Both the position numbers and the translations under genes were made by a program. A stretch of 64,000 nt of DNA from Holothuria scabra (taxonomy: Eukaryota; Echinodermata; Holothuroidea; Aspidochirotida; Holothuriidae): the NCBI GenBank assembly GCA_037179385.1, contig CM074179.1, positions 4,402,001-4,466,000 of the forward strand, in the 5' to 3' direction. The notes under the pieces were generated by a model, which did not search any database, was not told the DNA's origin, and worked only from the letters and a program-made list of their open reading frames with translations. Shown one piece after another: positions 53,640-63,967 of the stretch; the first letter of the stretch is position 1, and the number at the start of each line of letters is the position of its first letter.

Positions 53640-55189
53640 ACAATCAAATTTTATTCATTTCAGTGTTGAGCGGTTTATCCTATCACGGCCTCATTGCTGT
53701 CGAAGGAGCTTCCTCCGGTGTTCCTCCTGAAACTTTGATCCGTGAAAAGTCCATCAAAATTAGTTTTTCGAAGGATGACCCTGACTTCGACATTTTCAAA
53801 TTTTTTAGTCTTAGTTTTAGTTATGGTTGAGGATTTGTTAGCCGTACAGGCTTTGCCTGGGAAGGGGTTTGATGTGACTTTCAAGTTTGGTGAGCTGCGA
53901 CGGACGAACTGGCCGGCGGTGGCAAACTCCAAGGTTGTCACAGCTGAGAGTTATTCCGAGAAGCTGAAAGTGGTGAATGTTTTGCACGTTCCCCATGATA
54001 ATGTAGTGAGGGACGTCTTGGGGAAGTATGGTCGAGTGGTGTGCGGGAGATTCCTCACGTACAGAGGACGGGCCGGTCTCTTTAACGGCACCAGGCAGTA
54101 TAAGACGGCCCCTTAAAGAGGATATCCCGTCCTCAATAACGCTGGCGGGAAGAGATTGCTGGGTTAGGTATTATGATGTTACAAGTGTTTGGAGGTGGGG
54201 CATGTGGCCAATAAGTGTACCCGACTCGTAGTATGTACTGTGTGCAGGAAGGAGGGTCACACTTTCCAGCAATGCCGTATCTCCTTTGCAAAGAGAGTCG
54301 GCGGACCCACAATGGCTTGGAGAAAGGGTGGAGCTGAGCTGTCAGAGAAGATGGAACCAGAAGAATTAGTTGTTAAGGAAGCACGTGTAGTGCAGGAGGA
54401 GGGGACCAGCATGGTGGAGGAGATCGGGACGGATGAAGGGGAAGCAATCGAGGAAGGAGAAATGCTGGAAGATTGGGTGGAGTTGTCTGGGAATAAAGAG
54501 ACTCATAGCAAAGAAACGAAGGGAAAAGCGGGTAGGTGACTTCGCGTGAAGTCATCGACCAATCCACGAGAAATGGCGCAGAGTGATTTACAGGAAGGGG
54601 AAGGAAAAGCTGAAGAAGATGCAAGAGACGGAGTGGAGGAAAAAAAAGGGGGGGGTTGGGATGAAGTTATGGCGACGGAGGAGGGGACACATTTGAGGAC
54701 GGTCATAGAGAAGAGGCCTTTGAAGGCCCGACTCTCACAAAGGAATTCAATCTGACAAGTGAAGGGTCAGCGACGGAAGACATCATTTCCCCCACACAGT
54801 AAGGTGAGGCGGGAGTGAGAAGACCGAGGGAAGTATCGCCTACTATTGTAATCCCTCGACGAGTACGCAAAAAGGGGGGGGGGGGGGGTAACGACACAGC
54901 TGAGGCGAGGAAAATTCTGGGGAAGTCCAAAATTTTCACGGGTGAGGGGGGTTGGATATGCTGTGAAGAAGAGGGATGTGTTGAGAGTTTTCAGGACATT
55001 GAGCTCTTACACATTCATCAAATTCGGGTTCACCATCACAAGTCTTTTGGATGTCCATATCCGAAGTGTTCTATCCGGTGTGGCACGCATGAAGATTGGG
55101 CCAATCATTTAATTAACCGCCGTCCTGATTTTATTTTGGAGCATGGCACGAACTTTTTTAACTGCTATTTTATGGACATAAGTACATAA
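53640..55189 (+). pseudogene. A7 ORF1
   Basis: Frames joined by shifts read SHGLIAVEGASSGVPPETLI, MVEDLLAVQALPGKGFDVTF, VVNVLHVPHDNVVRDVLGKY and LKEDIPSSITLAGRDCWVRY. The first zinc knuckle is damaged (about 54175-54230); the next is CTVCRKEGHTFQQC. A Glu-rich tail follows, with a G run at about 54879. The C-terminal fingers are CCEEEGCVESFQDIELLHIH and CPYPKCSIRCG with HLINRRP, where the final His is replaced by Arg. It ends FFNCYFMDIST. Confidence 0.82.
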
Positions 55190-55255
55190 TTTTTAGGACT
55201 CTGTAATGCAATTTTGGGTGCTTCTCATGTGATTTTACTCTAGAATATTCCTTCC

Positions 55256-58200
55256 ATGACCAGTGTTAATATGTGTACCATTAATGTAAATGGAATACGC
55301 GATCCTCTCAAGAGATCACGTGTTATACATTTTTTAAAAGTTTTGAATTATGATGTTGTTGGTCTGCGGGATTTACATTTCGCTAAAAAACAGGATATTT
55401 CAGACTTTCAAAAGGAGTGGGGAGGTAGGTTCTTTGTTTCTGCCAGTAATTCCACCCGTTCTTGTGGGGTGGGTTTATGTTTTAATCCGTCTTTCCGAGG
55501 GAATCTCTCTCAAATAAGGTCTGATCAACATGGGCGCTTCACTTCTGCTTTGGCTCACTTGCCAGATTCGTCCTGCTTTCGTTTATGTAATGTCTTAATG
55601 TACCTCGGGACAGAATTGATTTTTTCAACGAAATGTACACCTTTGCACATGGTTCAGAACCAGTTGTAGTTGCTGGGGATTTTAATAGTATTATGTGTGG
55701 CAGAGATAGGACGGGCACGTCCAACAATACCACTTGCTTTATTGGAAGTAGAGAGTTGGGGGATTTCCTCACCTCCCACAGACTCAAAGACTGCTGGGGG
55801 TTTAAATACCCGCAGGCCCCTGGGTTTACGTGGACCCATTTAGAAAAAGGCCAGAGTTCCCGTCTTGATCGTGTTTACGTACCTCCTGAATTTTCTATCG
55901 GTAGTGTTTCCATTCAAAATTTTCCACTATCGGATCATAATTTGGTTAATGTTATCTTTCAAACTACAGACGGCGAGGTTAGAAGAAGAGGGGTTTGGAA
56001 GTGCAATGTCTCAGTTCTGCGGGATAAGGATTTTCAAGCAGATTTTAAGATGTTATTTTTATATGTGGTGCACTCTGACACCAGGTTTCAGGAATATCAT
56101 AGACTGGTGGAAGATGTAAAAGGAAGAGCGAAAGGTTTAATTATCCGGTTCGTCTGGCACGAGCAAGGCGGGCTCGTCTGGAGACACTTAAGTCCAATTT
56201 AAATATGGCTAACAGATAAGAATTTGAAAATTTGCTCGATACAGAAAAGAGGGGGGGGGGGGGGGGGGGGGCTTTCATTCGCTCTACTGCTCGTTTTCTG
56301 GACTCGGAGGAGAAAATCTCCTCCCTTTTTCATACACAGGAAAGATTTCGCGCGGAGAGTGAGGCGATTTGTTCTATTCGTGACTCTACAGGGAACATCG
56401 TAACACATTACAAGGGCATTTTGGAAGTCTTCCGTGAATTTTATTCTCATCTCTTTGCACGAGATGAAAATGTTGTCACGAGGAAATGTTAATTTGCATT
56501 AACAATCCCCTTGATGCGGAATCCCAAGTTAGAGGGACCTGTTGAGCTTCTTGAAGTGGAAAAGGCTCTCAAAGCGTTGCCTAGCAACAAGTCGCCGGGT
56601 ATTGATGGACTTCCGTACGAGCTTTACAACATACTTTTTCATATAATAGGCAGAGAACTTGTTAAAGTTTATCAGGAAGTGTTTACCAGTGGATTGTTGT
56701 CTCCCTCCCTGAGGACGGGGATTATTGTGTTGTGGCAGAAGGGTGGTGATTCACTAAATCCTGCTAACCGCAGGCCTATTAGCCTCCTTACCAGTGACTA
56801 TAAAATTCTGTCAAAAGTTATCCAGAATAGGCTGTCCACTGTTACGCCAAATCTGATAAACGACTTACAAACATGTTATGTTCTGTATCAGGTAGATCTA
56901 TTCACACCAATTTATTCCTTTGTCGTGACATTGTTGATTTAGTGACGGTTAGACCTGTCAATTGTGCCCTTATTTCTGTGGACCAAGAAAAGGCCTTTGA
57001 CAAAGTCAATTGGCATTTCCTCTCCAAGGTTCTCCGCAAGTTTAATTTTTGAGAAAACTTTTGTAGGGGATAAGTATTCTTTATAACAATATTTGTAGTT
57101 GTATTCTTATTAATGGTTTCCGTAGTAAGAATGTTTGCCCTTTGTCTCCTTCTCTTTATGTTCTTTTCAAAGAGCCGCTTGCTCGTTACATTAAGATGTG
57201 CCGCGATGTCCACGGATTAACCCTTCCAGGTAGTAACGGTAGAGTAGTTAAATTTGTCCAATATGCTGATGATGCCACGTGCGTGGCTACCTGTGCGAGA
57301 GACATTAAGAATTTCTTCACTTCATTTAATATTTTTCAAAAGGCTACCGGGGCGACTGCTAATATGAGCCAAACGTGTGGGTTGTGTTTGGGTGGTTTCG
57401 CTGGAAGGAAGTTACCGGCAATTATTAAGTGGAGTTAAAAATTCATTAAGATAACTGGGGTGTCCTTCGGTAGCAAGAAAGCGGTCCTGAACAATTGGAC
57501 TAGTCGACTTGACAAAGCAAAAACATGTCTTCATCTTTGGCAAAATAGAAATTTATTTCTCCCCGGAAGGATTTTAATAACCAATGTTCTAATTAATCCT
57601 TTGTTTTATTATTTGGCACCGATTTTCCCAGTTCCGGAGAAGATAAGTCAGGATCTTTATAAAGTAGTTTTTGGTTTTATCTGGAAAGGGAAAACTGAAT
57701 TGGTTCCGAGGAAAGTAGTTTGTTTAAGTAAATTGGACGGACGGGGGGGGGGGGGGGGGACTTGGACTTAAGAAATTCAAGGAAAAGATAAATGCCTTAC
57801 TCATCAAGCCTTTGATACCTTTGTTGCAGGATGACGTTCCGCTTGTTCATTTCTTTCTCACTAGGTTTTTTTATTGCTGCCAACTTGCGTCGTTTTTGCC
57901 TTCATTTGTGGTCCAGTTCTAGACCCAACTGTAACACCAGCAGTCCATCATTAAAGATAGCTTGCGATATTGCTAGGTATTTGTACGCCAAGGACAAAGT
58001 TTGGTTCAGACATTGGACAACGACTAAAGATATAGTTAATGATCTTTCTCCCAATGATATAACCCCGTCAGTGATGGCGAAGCATCATGCACTACCGTGG
58101 GGGGGGGGGGGGGGGATCTGGAAAGCAGTTTCAAACCCTATTTTAGATCAGAGACAGTCTGATTCTTCCTGGACACTAGCTCACTCCATTTTGTATTCTG

Positions 58201-58600
58201 GTGCAAAGCTAAAGAAATGGAAAGTGTATAGTGGGGTATGTAAAATTCGGAATTGTGGGAAGTTAGAGACCACAAGACACATTTTTGGGAGTGTCCTAAA
58301 ACTTCTAATACTCTTTTATGGTTTCACTCCGTAGCCGGAAAATGCTTGGAGGTCATTTTCATTTTAACCTTTACTTCTTCATGTTCGGGTTCCACATCAT
58401 GTGGAAATGTAGATGTATACATGTGTTCGAGAAAAGGGTGATTGAAGATGGTACTATCATAAAATGGTTTCTCGGAAGGTCATATATCGAGTGACAGCGG
58501 TTTTTAGTCGTTAACCAAGAGAACGGTTCCTAATCGTTTGGGTTTCGGGAGTCCTTTGTCAGGATTGTAAATAATATTTCAAAATTTAATCTGCCGAAAT
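55256..58600 (+). pseudogene. A7 ORF2: APE, reverse transcriptase, C-terminal domain
   Basis: It starts MTSVNMCTINVNGIRDPLKR. The catalytic QET has become GLRDLHF, so the metal-binding Glu is lost. AGDFNSI, SSRLDRVYVPP and PLSDHNLV remain. A G run at 56251-56270 breaks the linker. RT has NKSPGIDGLPYELY, RRPISLLTSDYKILSKV, VDQEKAFDKVNWHFL and QYADDATCVATC. About ten residues around GVRQG are deleted (SKNVCPLSPSLY). Further G runs at 57742 and 58100 break the C-terminal half. The Cys/His motif is CKIRNCGKLETTRHIF. Confidence 0.87.
56251..56270 (+). repeat. Poly-G tract in A7 ORF2
   Basis: A run of about 20 G lies at the same place as the G run in A6 (45573-45591). Others in A7 lie near 54879, 57742 and 58100. 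Confidence 0.9.
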
Positions 58601-58679
58601 TGAAAATTTCCTGTTCAATGAATATGTCTTTCAATACCTTTTTTTAATTTTCACAGTTTACTCAACAAACTTAAAAAAA

Positions 58680-58692
58680 AGTATCTGTTCCT
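58680..58692 (+). repeat. U2-derived junction word A7/A8
   Basis: AGTATCTGTTCCT has one change from U2 nucleotides 35-47. It lies between the A7 tail and the A8 5' end. Confidence 0.82.
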
Positions 58693-59530
58693 AGATTCTC
58701 ACAGCTTCCACCATGACTTTGAATCGTAAACGTTCGATTCAAGTTCGATTGGTCAAAAGGAGGTTTTCCGTTTCCTGTCTGAAAGTGGTGTCAAGGTTAG
58801 GGAGCATTTGTTGTGTGTTGAGGAGTTGCCGAATCGTACTTGGGACATTACATTTAAGACTGTGGAGGTTAAGCAAAAGATTTTGCCAGCTGTGACTAAA
58901 ATGCCAGGTGCCAGTGTTGTTTCGTATGGAGACTTTAGATTTTAGGTCGCTATGGGAAAGTTATCCGAGCAAGATTTCTCACAATGCCCGAGTACCCTGA
59001 AGTTTTCAATGGCATCCGCCACTATCAAATCGAGTTGGACAAAGACATCCCATCGGCCATTCACTTGGGTGGGCGGTTCTGTTTGATCCGCTACTTTGGT
59101 CAGCCTCGGACATGTCTAAAGTGCAACAGTAACGATCATTTCGCTCGAGAGTGCAACGAGCCCACATGTTTCAAGTGTAAGTAGCTAGGGCACGTCTCGA
59201 AAAACTGTACCGTAGGCGTCTCGTGTTCGACGTATAAAAAAGTCAGGTCACGGGGAGGCAGACTGCCCTCTTTCCATTGCCAGTCGGGCGAAGCCTTCAA
59301 GCAGCGTGTGGGACGAGGGGGAGGCTGTGGTTATTGGCGAATCACCTCATGAACCGCCGAGAGTCAGGTAGTTCATAGTGAAAGTGGTGAAAGTGGTCCA
59401 CCGGATTCTGATCTCGAAACCCGGGTCATTAGGTCAGACTCTCTTTCGGCTTCTGCTGAAGGCTAAGGTGTGGCTCCTTGCGGTTAGGATGCCGGAAGTG
59501 TCGACAGTGCGATCCCGTTTACTCTGACAG
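58693..59530 (+). mobile_element. Family A LINE copy A8, 5' part
   Basis: It starts right after the U2 word, with an ORF1 ATG only 20 bases downstream in a good context (CCACCATGA). The copy is cut near 59530, where gypsy2 sequence begins. No ORF2 is seen. Confidence 0.8.
58713..59500 (+). pseudogene. A8 ORF1, N-terminal half
   Basis: It starts MTLNRKRSIQVRLVKRR and shifts to SGVKVREHLLCVEELPNRTW, then DITFKTVEVKQKILPAVTKM. A deletion removes the middle of the next block. The reading resumes MPEYPEVFNGIRHYQIELDK, DIPSAIHLGGRFCLIRYFGQ. Knuckles are CLKCNSNDHFAREC and, across a TAG, CFKCK.LGHVSKNC; the third is degenerate. Confidence 0.82.
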
Positions 59531-59689
59531 TACAGCAACAATCGCTACAGTAGCATCCACCTATCTGTATTCATTGCATATATCACCACCTGTATATGTT
59601 ACTAAGTTACCACTGTACATTGTTAGTACTTGTATTTAATTTTCTTTGTCCAGTTCATACAAATTATTCATAATATCTGCTGTAGGCTC

Positions 59690-60127
59690 ACAACCTGTGG
59701 TCAATACCCCACAAAGCTCCGAGTTAGATATATTGGATGCTCAAATAGTGCAACTTACTTAGCAGGTTGGAGCATAAGCACTTGAATTAAGTCAGCCTAC
59801 AGCAGAGATTTTAGTTGGGAATAGCCCACCTAAAGCAACAAATCACTTTCCTGAGGACAAAGGCCATAGGCCCATATCCACGATTAAAAGTCGTCATTTT
59901 CATGTTCGTGATACAATTACTGGCGCCAAATATTTAATTCATACCGGTGCTGATATTAGTTTATTGTCTGCGTCTAAGTTTGGTAACGAGGGCCACCTAC
60001 CTTTTCTTTGCAGGCTGCAAACAAAACTCTCATTAAAACATACGGACAGAAGTAATTTACTGTCGACTTAGGCTTAAGGCGGACTTTTAACTGGATCTTC
60101 ACTACAGCCGATGTACCATGTGCAGTT
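59690..60127 (+). pseudogene. gypsy2 gag end and protease
   Basis: A gag-like segment reads SELDILDAQIVQLT.QVGALAL, resembling NEIDELRSLVAKLSTKVDAL in gypsy1. The protease reads SRHFHVRDTITGAKYLIHTG and ADISLLSASKF. The catalytic Asp of DTG is replaced by His (HTGAD). The frame then breaks near 60010 and 60070. Confidence 0.75.
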
Positions 60128-62600
60128 TTGGGTGCAGATTTCCTTGGTCATTACAATTTAATAGTTGATGTAGGTCGACGCAGATTAATCCATATCACTA
60201 CCTCCCTTCAAATTTCAGGGGTGCCATCTCCATCACCAACCTACTCCCTAGTATCAGAGGACACGCAGTACCACAGGCTTTTAAACCAGTTCCCTCAGTT
60301 TACACGACCTAGTTATCGGGACACTGGTGTTAAACATTCGGTGACTCACCATATCGTCACCAAGCCCCCCCCCCCCCATGTACTAGGCCAAGGAGATTAC
60401 CGCCAGTCAAATTGAAAATTGCCAAACAGGAGTACGAGCACATGCTCCAGTTTGGCATTATTAGACCAGCACAAGGAAATTGGGGGTAAAAACAGGGGTA
60501 CCATCTAAACGGCCATCTCCATCACCAACCTACTCCCTAGTATCAGAGGACACGCAGTACCACAGGCTTTTAAACCAGTTCCCTCAGTTTACACGGCCTA
60601 GTTATCGGGACACTGGTGTTAAACATTCGGTGACTCACCATATCGTCATCAAGGCCCCCCCCCCCCCATGTACTAGGCCAAGGAGATTACCGCCAGTCAA
60701 ATTGAAAATTGCCAAACAGGAGTACGAGCACATGCTCCAGTTTGGCATTATTAGACCAGCACAAGGAAATTGGGCCTCACCTTTGCACATGGTCCCTAAG
60801 AAGACAGGTGACTGGCGCCTATGTGGCGATAACAAGGCTCTCAATAGATTAACAGTACCGGATACATACCCTATACCCCATGTACACGATTTTACGGCAA
60901 ATTTAAGCGGTACTTCGATTTTTAGTAAAATCGATTTGGTTAGGGCCTATAACCAGATACCAGTAGAACCTAGCGACATTCCTAAAACCGCCACTACCAC
61001 GCCGTTTGGTTGCTTTGATTTTTTACGTATGCCATTTGGCCTCAGATCAGCTGCGCAAACGTTCATAGACGAAGTTTTGAGAGGCTTACTGTTCGCCTAC
61101 GCCTATATCGACGATTTAGTGGTGGCTAGCATGTCCCATCTTAGGCAACTTTTTGAAAGATTGGACAAATATGGTATTGTAATCAACCCTGCGAAATGTA
61201 CGTTTGGCGTTCCTTCGTTAGATTTCCTTGGTCACAGGGTTGTTTGTTCCGGCGTAAGACCACTTCCGCATAAGGTACAGGCTATCCAAAAGTTTGCGGA
61301 ACCAAAGTCACTAACTCAACTTACGTAGATTTCTATAATTGTACAGCCATTAACAGATTTCCTTGTAGGAAAAAGCAAGGATAAGTCCATTACGTTGCAG
61401 AGAGATGCACTTACTGCTTTTAAAGAAATTAAGGCTGCTTTGGCAAGTGCCACACTTTTAGTACATCCCAATTTAACGGATGAGTTATGTTTAACTGTTG
61501 ATGCTTCCAATGTTGCTGTAAGCGGTGTTTTGCAGCAAAATGTAAGTAGTGTGTGGAAGCCAATTGCATTTTTCACGTAGGCTCTCCCCTACTCAAATGA
61601 GGTACAGTACTTTTGGGAGAGAGCTGTTAGCAATCTATTTGTCCTTTAGGTATGAGGGTCGCGCATTTTATATACTTAACGACCACAAGCCACTAACATA
61701 CGCTTTAAAAGCTAAACATGATAGGCATTCGCCTAGAGAGATCAGGCAGCTTGATTACATCGCCCAATTTACGACGGATATCCGTTATATTAAGGGCACA
61801 GAATACACTGTTGCAGATTCACTGTCTTGTAGCACGTGTTCTTTAACTAATCTAACCAGTATGCTAACTATTCCCCCAAATTCACCCCTTAATTTAGAAG
61901 ACATTGCGTCTGAGCAAGGAAAAGATGATGAGCTTACTCAGCTACTAGAAACATCTTCCTTGAAGCTCCAGGATAAGCCTTTACTCGGGACAGGTAAGAA
62001 GATTAAGTGCGATATGTCTACCCCCGCACCTAGGCCGTATGTCCCTTCTAAGTTCAGACGCACTGTTTTTCACTCACTCCATAATTTGTCTCATCCAGGT
62101 ATTGCTGCTACTATAAAGCTTATTTCTAGCAGAAATGTTTGGAAGGGTATGAATAATGACATTAATGCCTTGTCAAGGTCTTTCCTGCAATGTCAAAAGT
62201 CCAAAATTCATCGGCATACTCAAAGTCGTTTAGGTTCTTTTGAGTCACCAGGACGTAGATTCAGTCATATTAATATGGACATTGAAGGTCCTTTACCGCC
62301 TTCCAACAATTATACTTACCTGTTAACCATGAAGATACACGCTGGCCTGAGGCCATTCCAATTCCTGAAATTGCGGCTGAAACCGTCGCCAAAGCATTCA
62401 TCAGTTTCGATGTTTGGCGTATCACCCCGTGGCTAATGGATTAGCAGAGCGGCTTCTTCGCCAGCTTAAGAGCTCTATTAAAGCTCACCCTTCTGCTTGG
62501 AGTGAAGCATTACCTTTAATTCTGTAAGGCATTCGTTCTGCTTTTAAAGCAGACATTAAATGTGGTTCAGCTGAAATGGTGTTTGGTACCACCTTAGTGT
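60128..62600 (+). pseudogene. gypsy2 pol (RT, RNase H, integrase)
   Basis: It starts GADFLGHYNLIVDVGRRRLI. After an internal duplication, RT has [19 protein letters not shown] and [10 protein letters not shown], with a small deletion after it. A TAG lies at 61328. RNase H has VDASNVAVSGVLQ, FGRELLAIYLSF and LNDHKPLTYAL. The integrase has the zinc finger (HNLSHPG, CQKSK) and the first Asp (NMDIEGPLPP). The second catalytic Asp (TTDRG) is deleted between WPEAIPI and GLAERLLRQL, which is shifted. It is dead. Confidence 0.88.
60224..60774 (+). repeat. 261-bp tandem duplication inside gypsy2 pol
   Basis: Positions 60224-60484 and 60513-60774 are nearly identical, with a 28-bp junction between them (GGTAAAAACAGGGGTACC and on). 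Differences are a few substitutions (ACGACCTAG/ACGGCCTAG, GTCACCAAG/GTCATCAAG) and the length of a C run. The duplication breaks the RT N-terminal frame. Confidence 0.95.
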
Positions 62601-62660
62601 GCTTTTTAAGTGCATTGAAACGCCACATAAAAAACAAAAACAAAAACTGAAACCGGATCG
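62601..62660 (-). mobile_element. Family B 3'-end fragment
   Basis: GCTTTTTAAGTGCATTGAAACG on the + strand is the reverse of the B 3' terminus, as at 4714, 47538 and 63270. About 60 bp remain, with a CAAAAACAAAAACTG stretch, before sequence in the other orientation. Confidence 0.65.
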
Positions 62661-62661
62661 G

Positions 62662-62825
62662 GCAATGTGACTGTCTCACCTCCGCAAGTGTTCAGTTTGT
62701 TGAAGAAAAATGTAAAGGTGGAAGAAGTAGAGATGTTGCAGTACATAGTTCACGTTATGTTTTGTCCCGTCTGGTCTAAGTTTTCTTATTGGTTCTCCGT
62801 GCCCGTTTCTATGTACGTAAAAAGC
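62662..62825 (+). mobile_element. Short B-like derivative: ORF1 start joined to a 3' end
   Basis: The frame NVTVSPPQVFSLLKKNVKV then EEVEMLQY matches the B ORF1 N-terminus (APPMAFSVLKKNGIVVNEIE). About 60 bp later the sequence ends GTGCCCGTTTCTATGTACG and TAAAAAGC, the B-like 3' end. The rest of the element is absent. It may be an internally deleted, non-autonomous LINE derivative. Confidence 0.6.
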
Positions 62826-63269
62826 AACTATTTACCTAAGTAAGCAGTACACAGCGCAGCTGTTCCTCTCCCTTTTTTCAGTTCTGGTCTTCGTCGAGAG
62901 CTCTCGCTGGTCGTGCTGAATTTTGGCATTGTACTGTGTGTAACATATTGTCTTCATGGAATTATCACCTCCTAATATAATGGTGACCACATCCTGATAC
63001 TTTGAGATAACTTAAGTGTAAGCTATTACACGTTACCCAATCATCCTGACCAAGTATTACTAAGAAGTAAGCAAACACACCTGTATGTATGTATTATATC
63101 TATTGTCCGTACCAGTGAGTGACCCTGAGTGACCAGGCACTCTGAATACAGAAGTCAAACAGTAAACATCTCAGCTTTATCTCCTCTCAGTTCAGTTCTG
63201 GTCTTCGTCGAGAGCGGACGTGTTTTCACGGAGCTCTCGCTGGTCGTGCTGAATTTTGGCATTGTGGGG
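62826..63269 (+). mobile_element. Two family B 5'-end fragments with unclassified sequence between
   Basis: Forward-oriented B 5' ends (GTTCTGGTCTTCGTCGAGAG to GTCGTGCTGAATTTTGGCAT) lie at about 62880-62930 and 63193-63265. The first lacks the inside of the hairpin (CGAGAGCTCTCG, 62895-62906); the second has the whole hairpin (63208-63238). Between them about 250 bp contain ATAATGGTGACCACATCC, which vaguely resembles a primer binding site, but no LTR could be matched to it. Confidence 0.65.
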
Positions 63270-63967
63270 GGCTTTTTAAGTGCATCGAAACGGACACTCT
63301 CAAACAGAAAGACCCACAACCGGACCTGGTAAGAACAAAAGTATTAACTATTTACACTACTACCCTTACTTACTTACTTAAGCAAACAAAAATTTATTTT
63401 CTCCCTTAACAAATAAACGGAAATGAAAAACATTTACAGGTTAACGATCACCCCTCCCGCCCTCGTTGAAACAAGTGGACCCCACCGCCTGCCAAACGCC
63501 GCCCTCGGCAGACGGGCGAGGTCCGCTTCAACCATAAGCCTAACCTCCGCCTTCACCGACTTAACGACAGCGTCGGCAGACCTCCCCTCCCCCCTAAACA
63601 CAATATGACATCTGTCTCTCCACAAGGCCAGCTTAATGGAGGCTGAAACAAAGGTCAGAATGTTACAAACACACTGCATGGTGGGGGCGATAGACCATAC
63701 AAGGCGTAGTCCTGGCTAACCGCCCAGGTCCTGCAGGACGTGAGGCGATCAGCGAGGGACTGAAACCACTCCCAGAGGAGGGCGACAAAGCCACACTGCC
63801 AAAACACATGAGGCACACTCTCCCACTTGGTGCATCCAGCGCGGGGACAAATGCCATCTCCAAGACGCCACCGGAGGCGCCTGAGATTCGTGACGATGGC
63901 GTCGTGAGCAATCCGCCACAGCAGGTCTCGCCGGCGGTAATCAAGTGACCTGCTGTGGATCACACGC
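63270..63967 (-). mobile_element. Family B LINE copy B4, 3' part
   Basis: It starts at its 3' end (GCTTTTTAAGTGCATCG on the + strand), inserted into a forward-oriented B 5' fragment. It runs leftwards in its own sense and is itself interrupted at about 63967 by another B-like 3' end. It contains the ORF2 C-terminus. Confidence 0.85.
63434..63966 (-). pseudogene. B4 ORF2, C-terminal domain
   Basis: On the - strand it reads VIHSRSLDYRRRDLLWRIAH, LRRLRWRLGDGICPRAGC, WESVPHVFWQCGFVALLWEW and ends FGRRWGPLVSTRAGGVIVNL. It matches the last 180 residues of B1 and B2, with a short deletion and a shift near 63670. The Cys/His motif is intact. Confidence 0.88.

Larger units (their letters stand above)
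53585..58679 (+). mobile_element. Family A LINE copy A7, full length but decayed
   Basis: This 5.1-kb copy has the same 5' end as A4, ORF1, ORF2 and a 3' UTR ending in an A-rich tail (ACTTAAAAAAAA) before a U2 word at 58680. It contains four G runs longer than 10 and many frameshifts. It is the A6-type subfamily. Confidence 0.88.
59530..62600 (+). mobile_element. Ty3/Gypsy fragment gypsy2
   Basis: This fragment in forward orientation contains the end of gag, protease, RT, RNase H and a damaged integrase. It is of the gypsy1 lineage ([27 protein letters not shown]). No LTR was found. The left edge against A8 is approximate. The right edge is a family B 3' end inserted into the integrase C-terminal region (AEMVFGTTL). 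Confidence 0.85.

Noticed and set aside
23273..58692. Family A as the U2-inserting Utopia elements
   Set aside because: Utopia elements, as I recall them, do not have the APE-type endonuclease at the start of ORF2, whereas family A does, so a Tx1/Keno assignment fits better.
62960..63000. ATAATGGTGACCACATCC as a gypsy primer binding site
   Set aside because: It starts TGGTGACC like gypsy1's PBS, but no LTR could be matched on its left and no gag follows.
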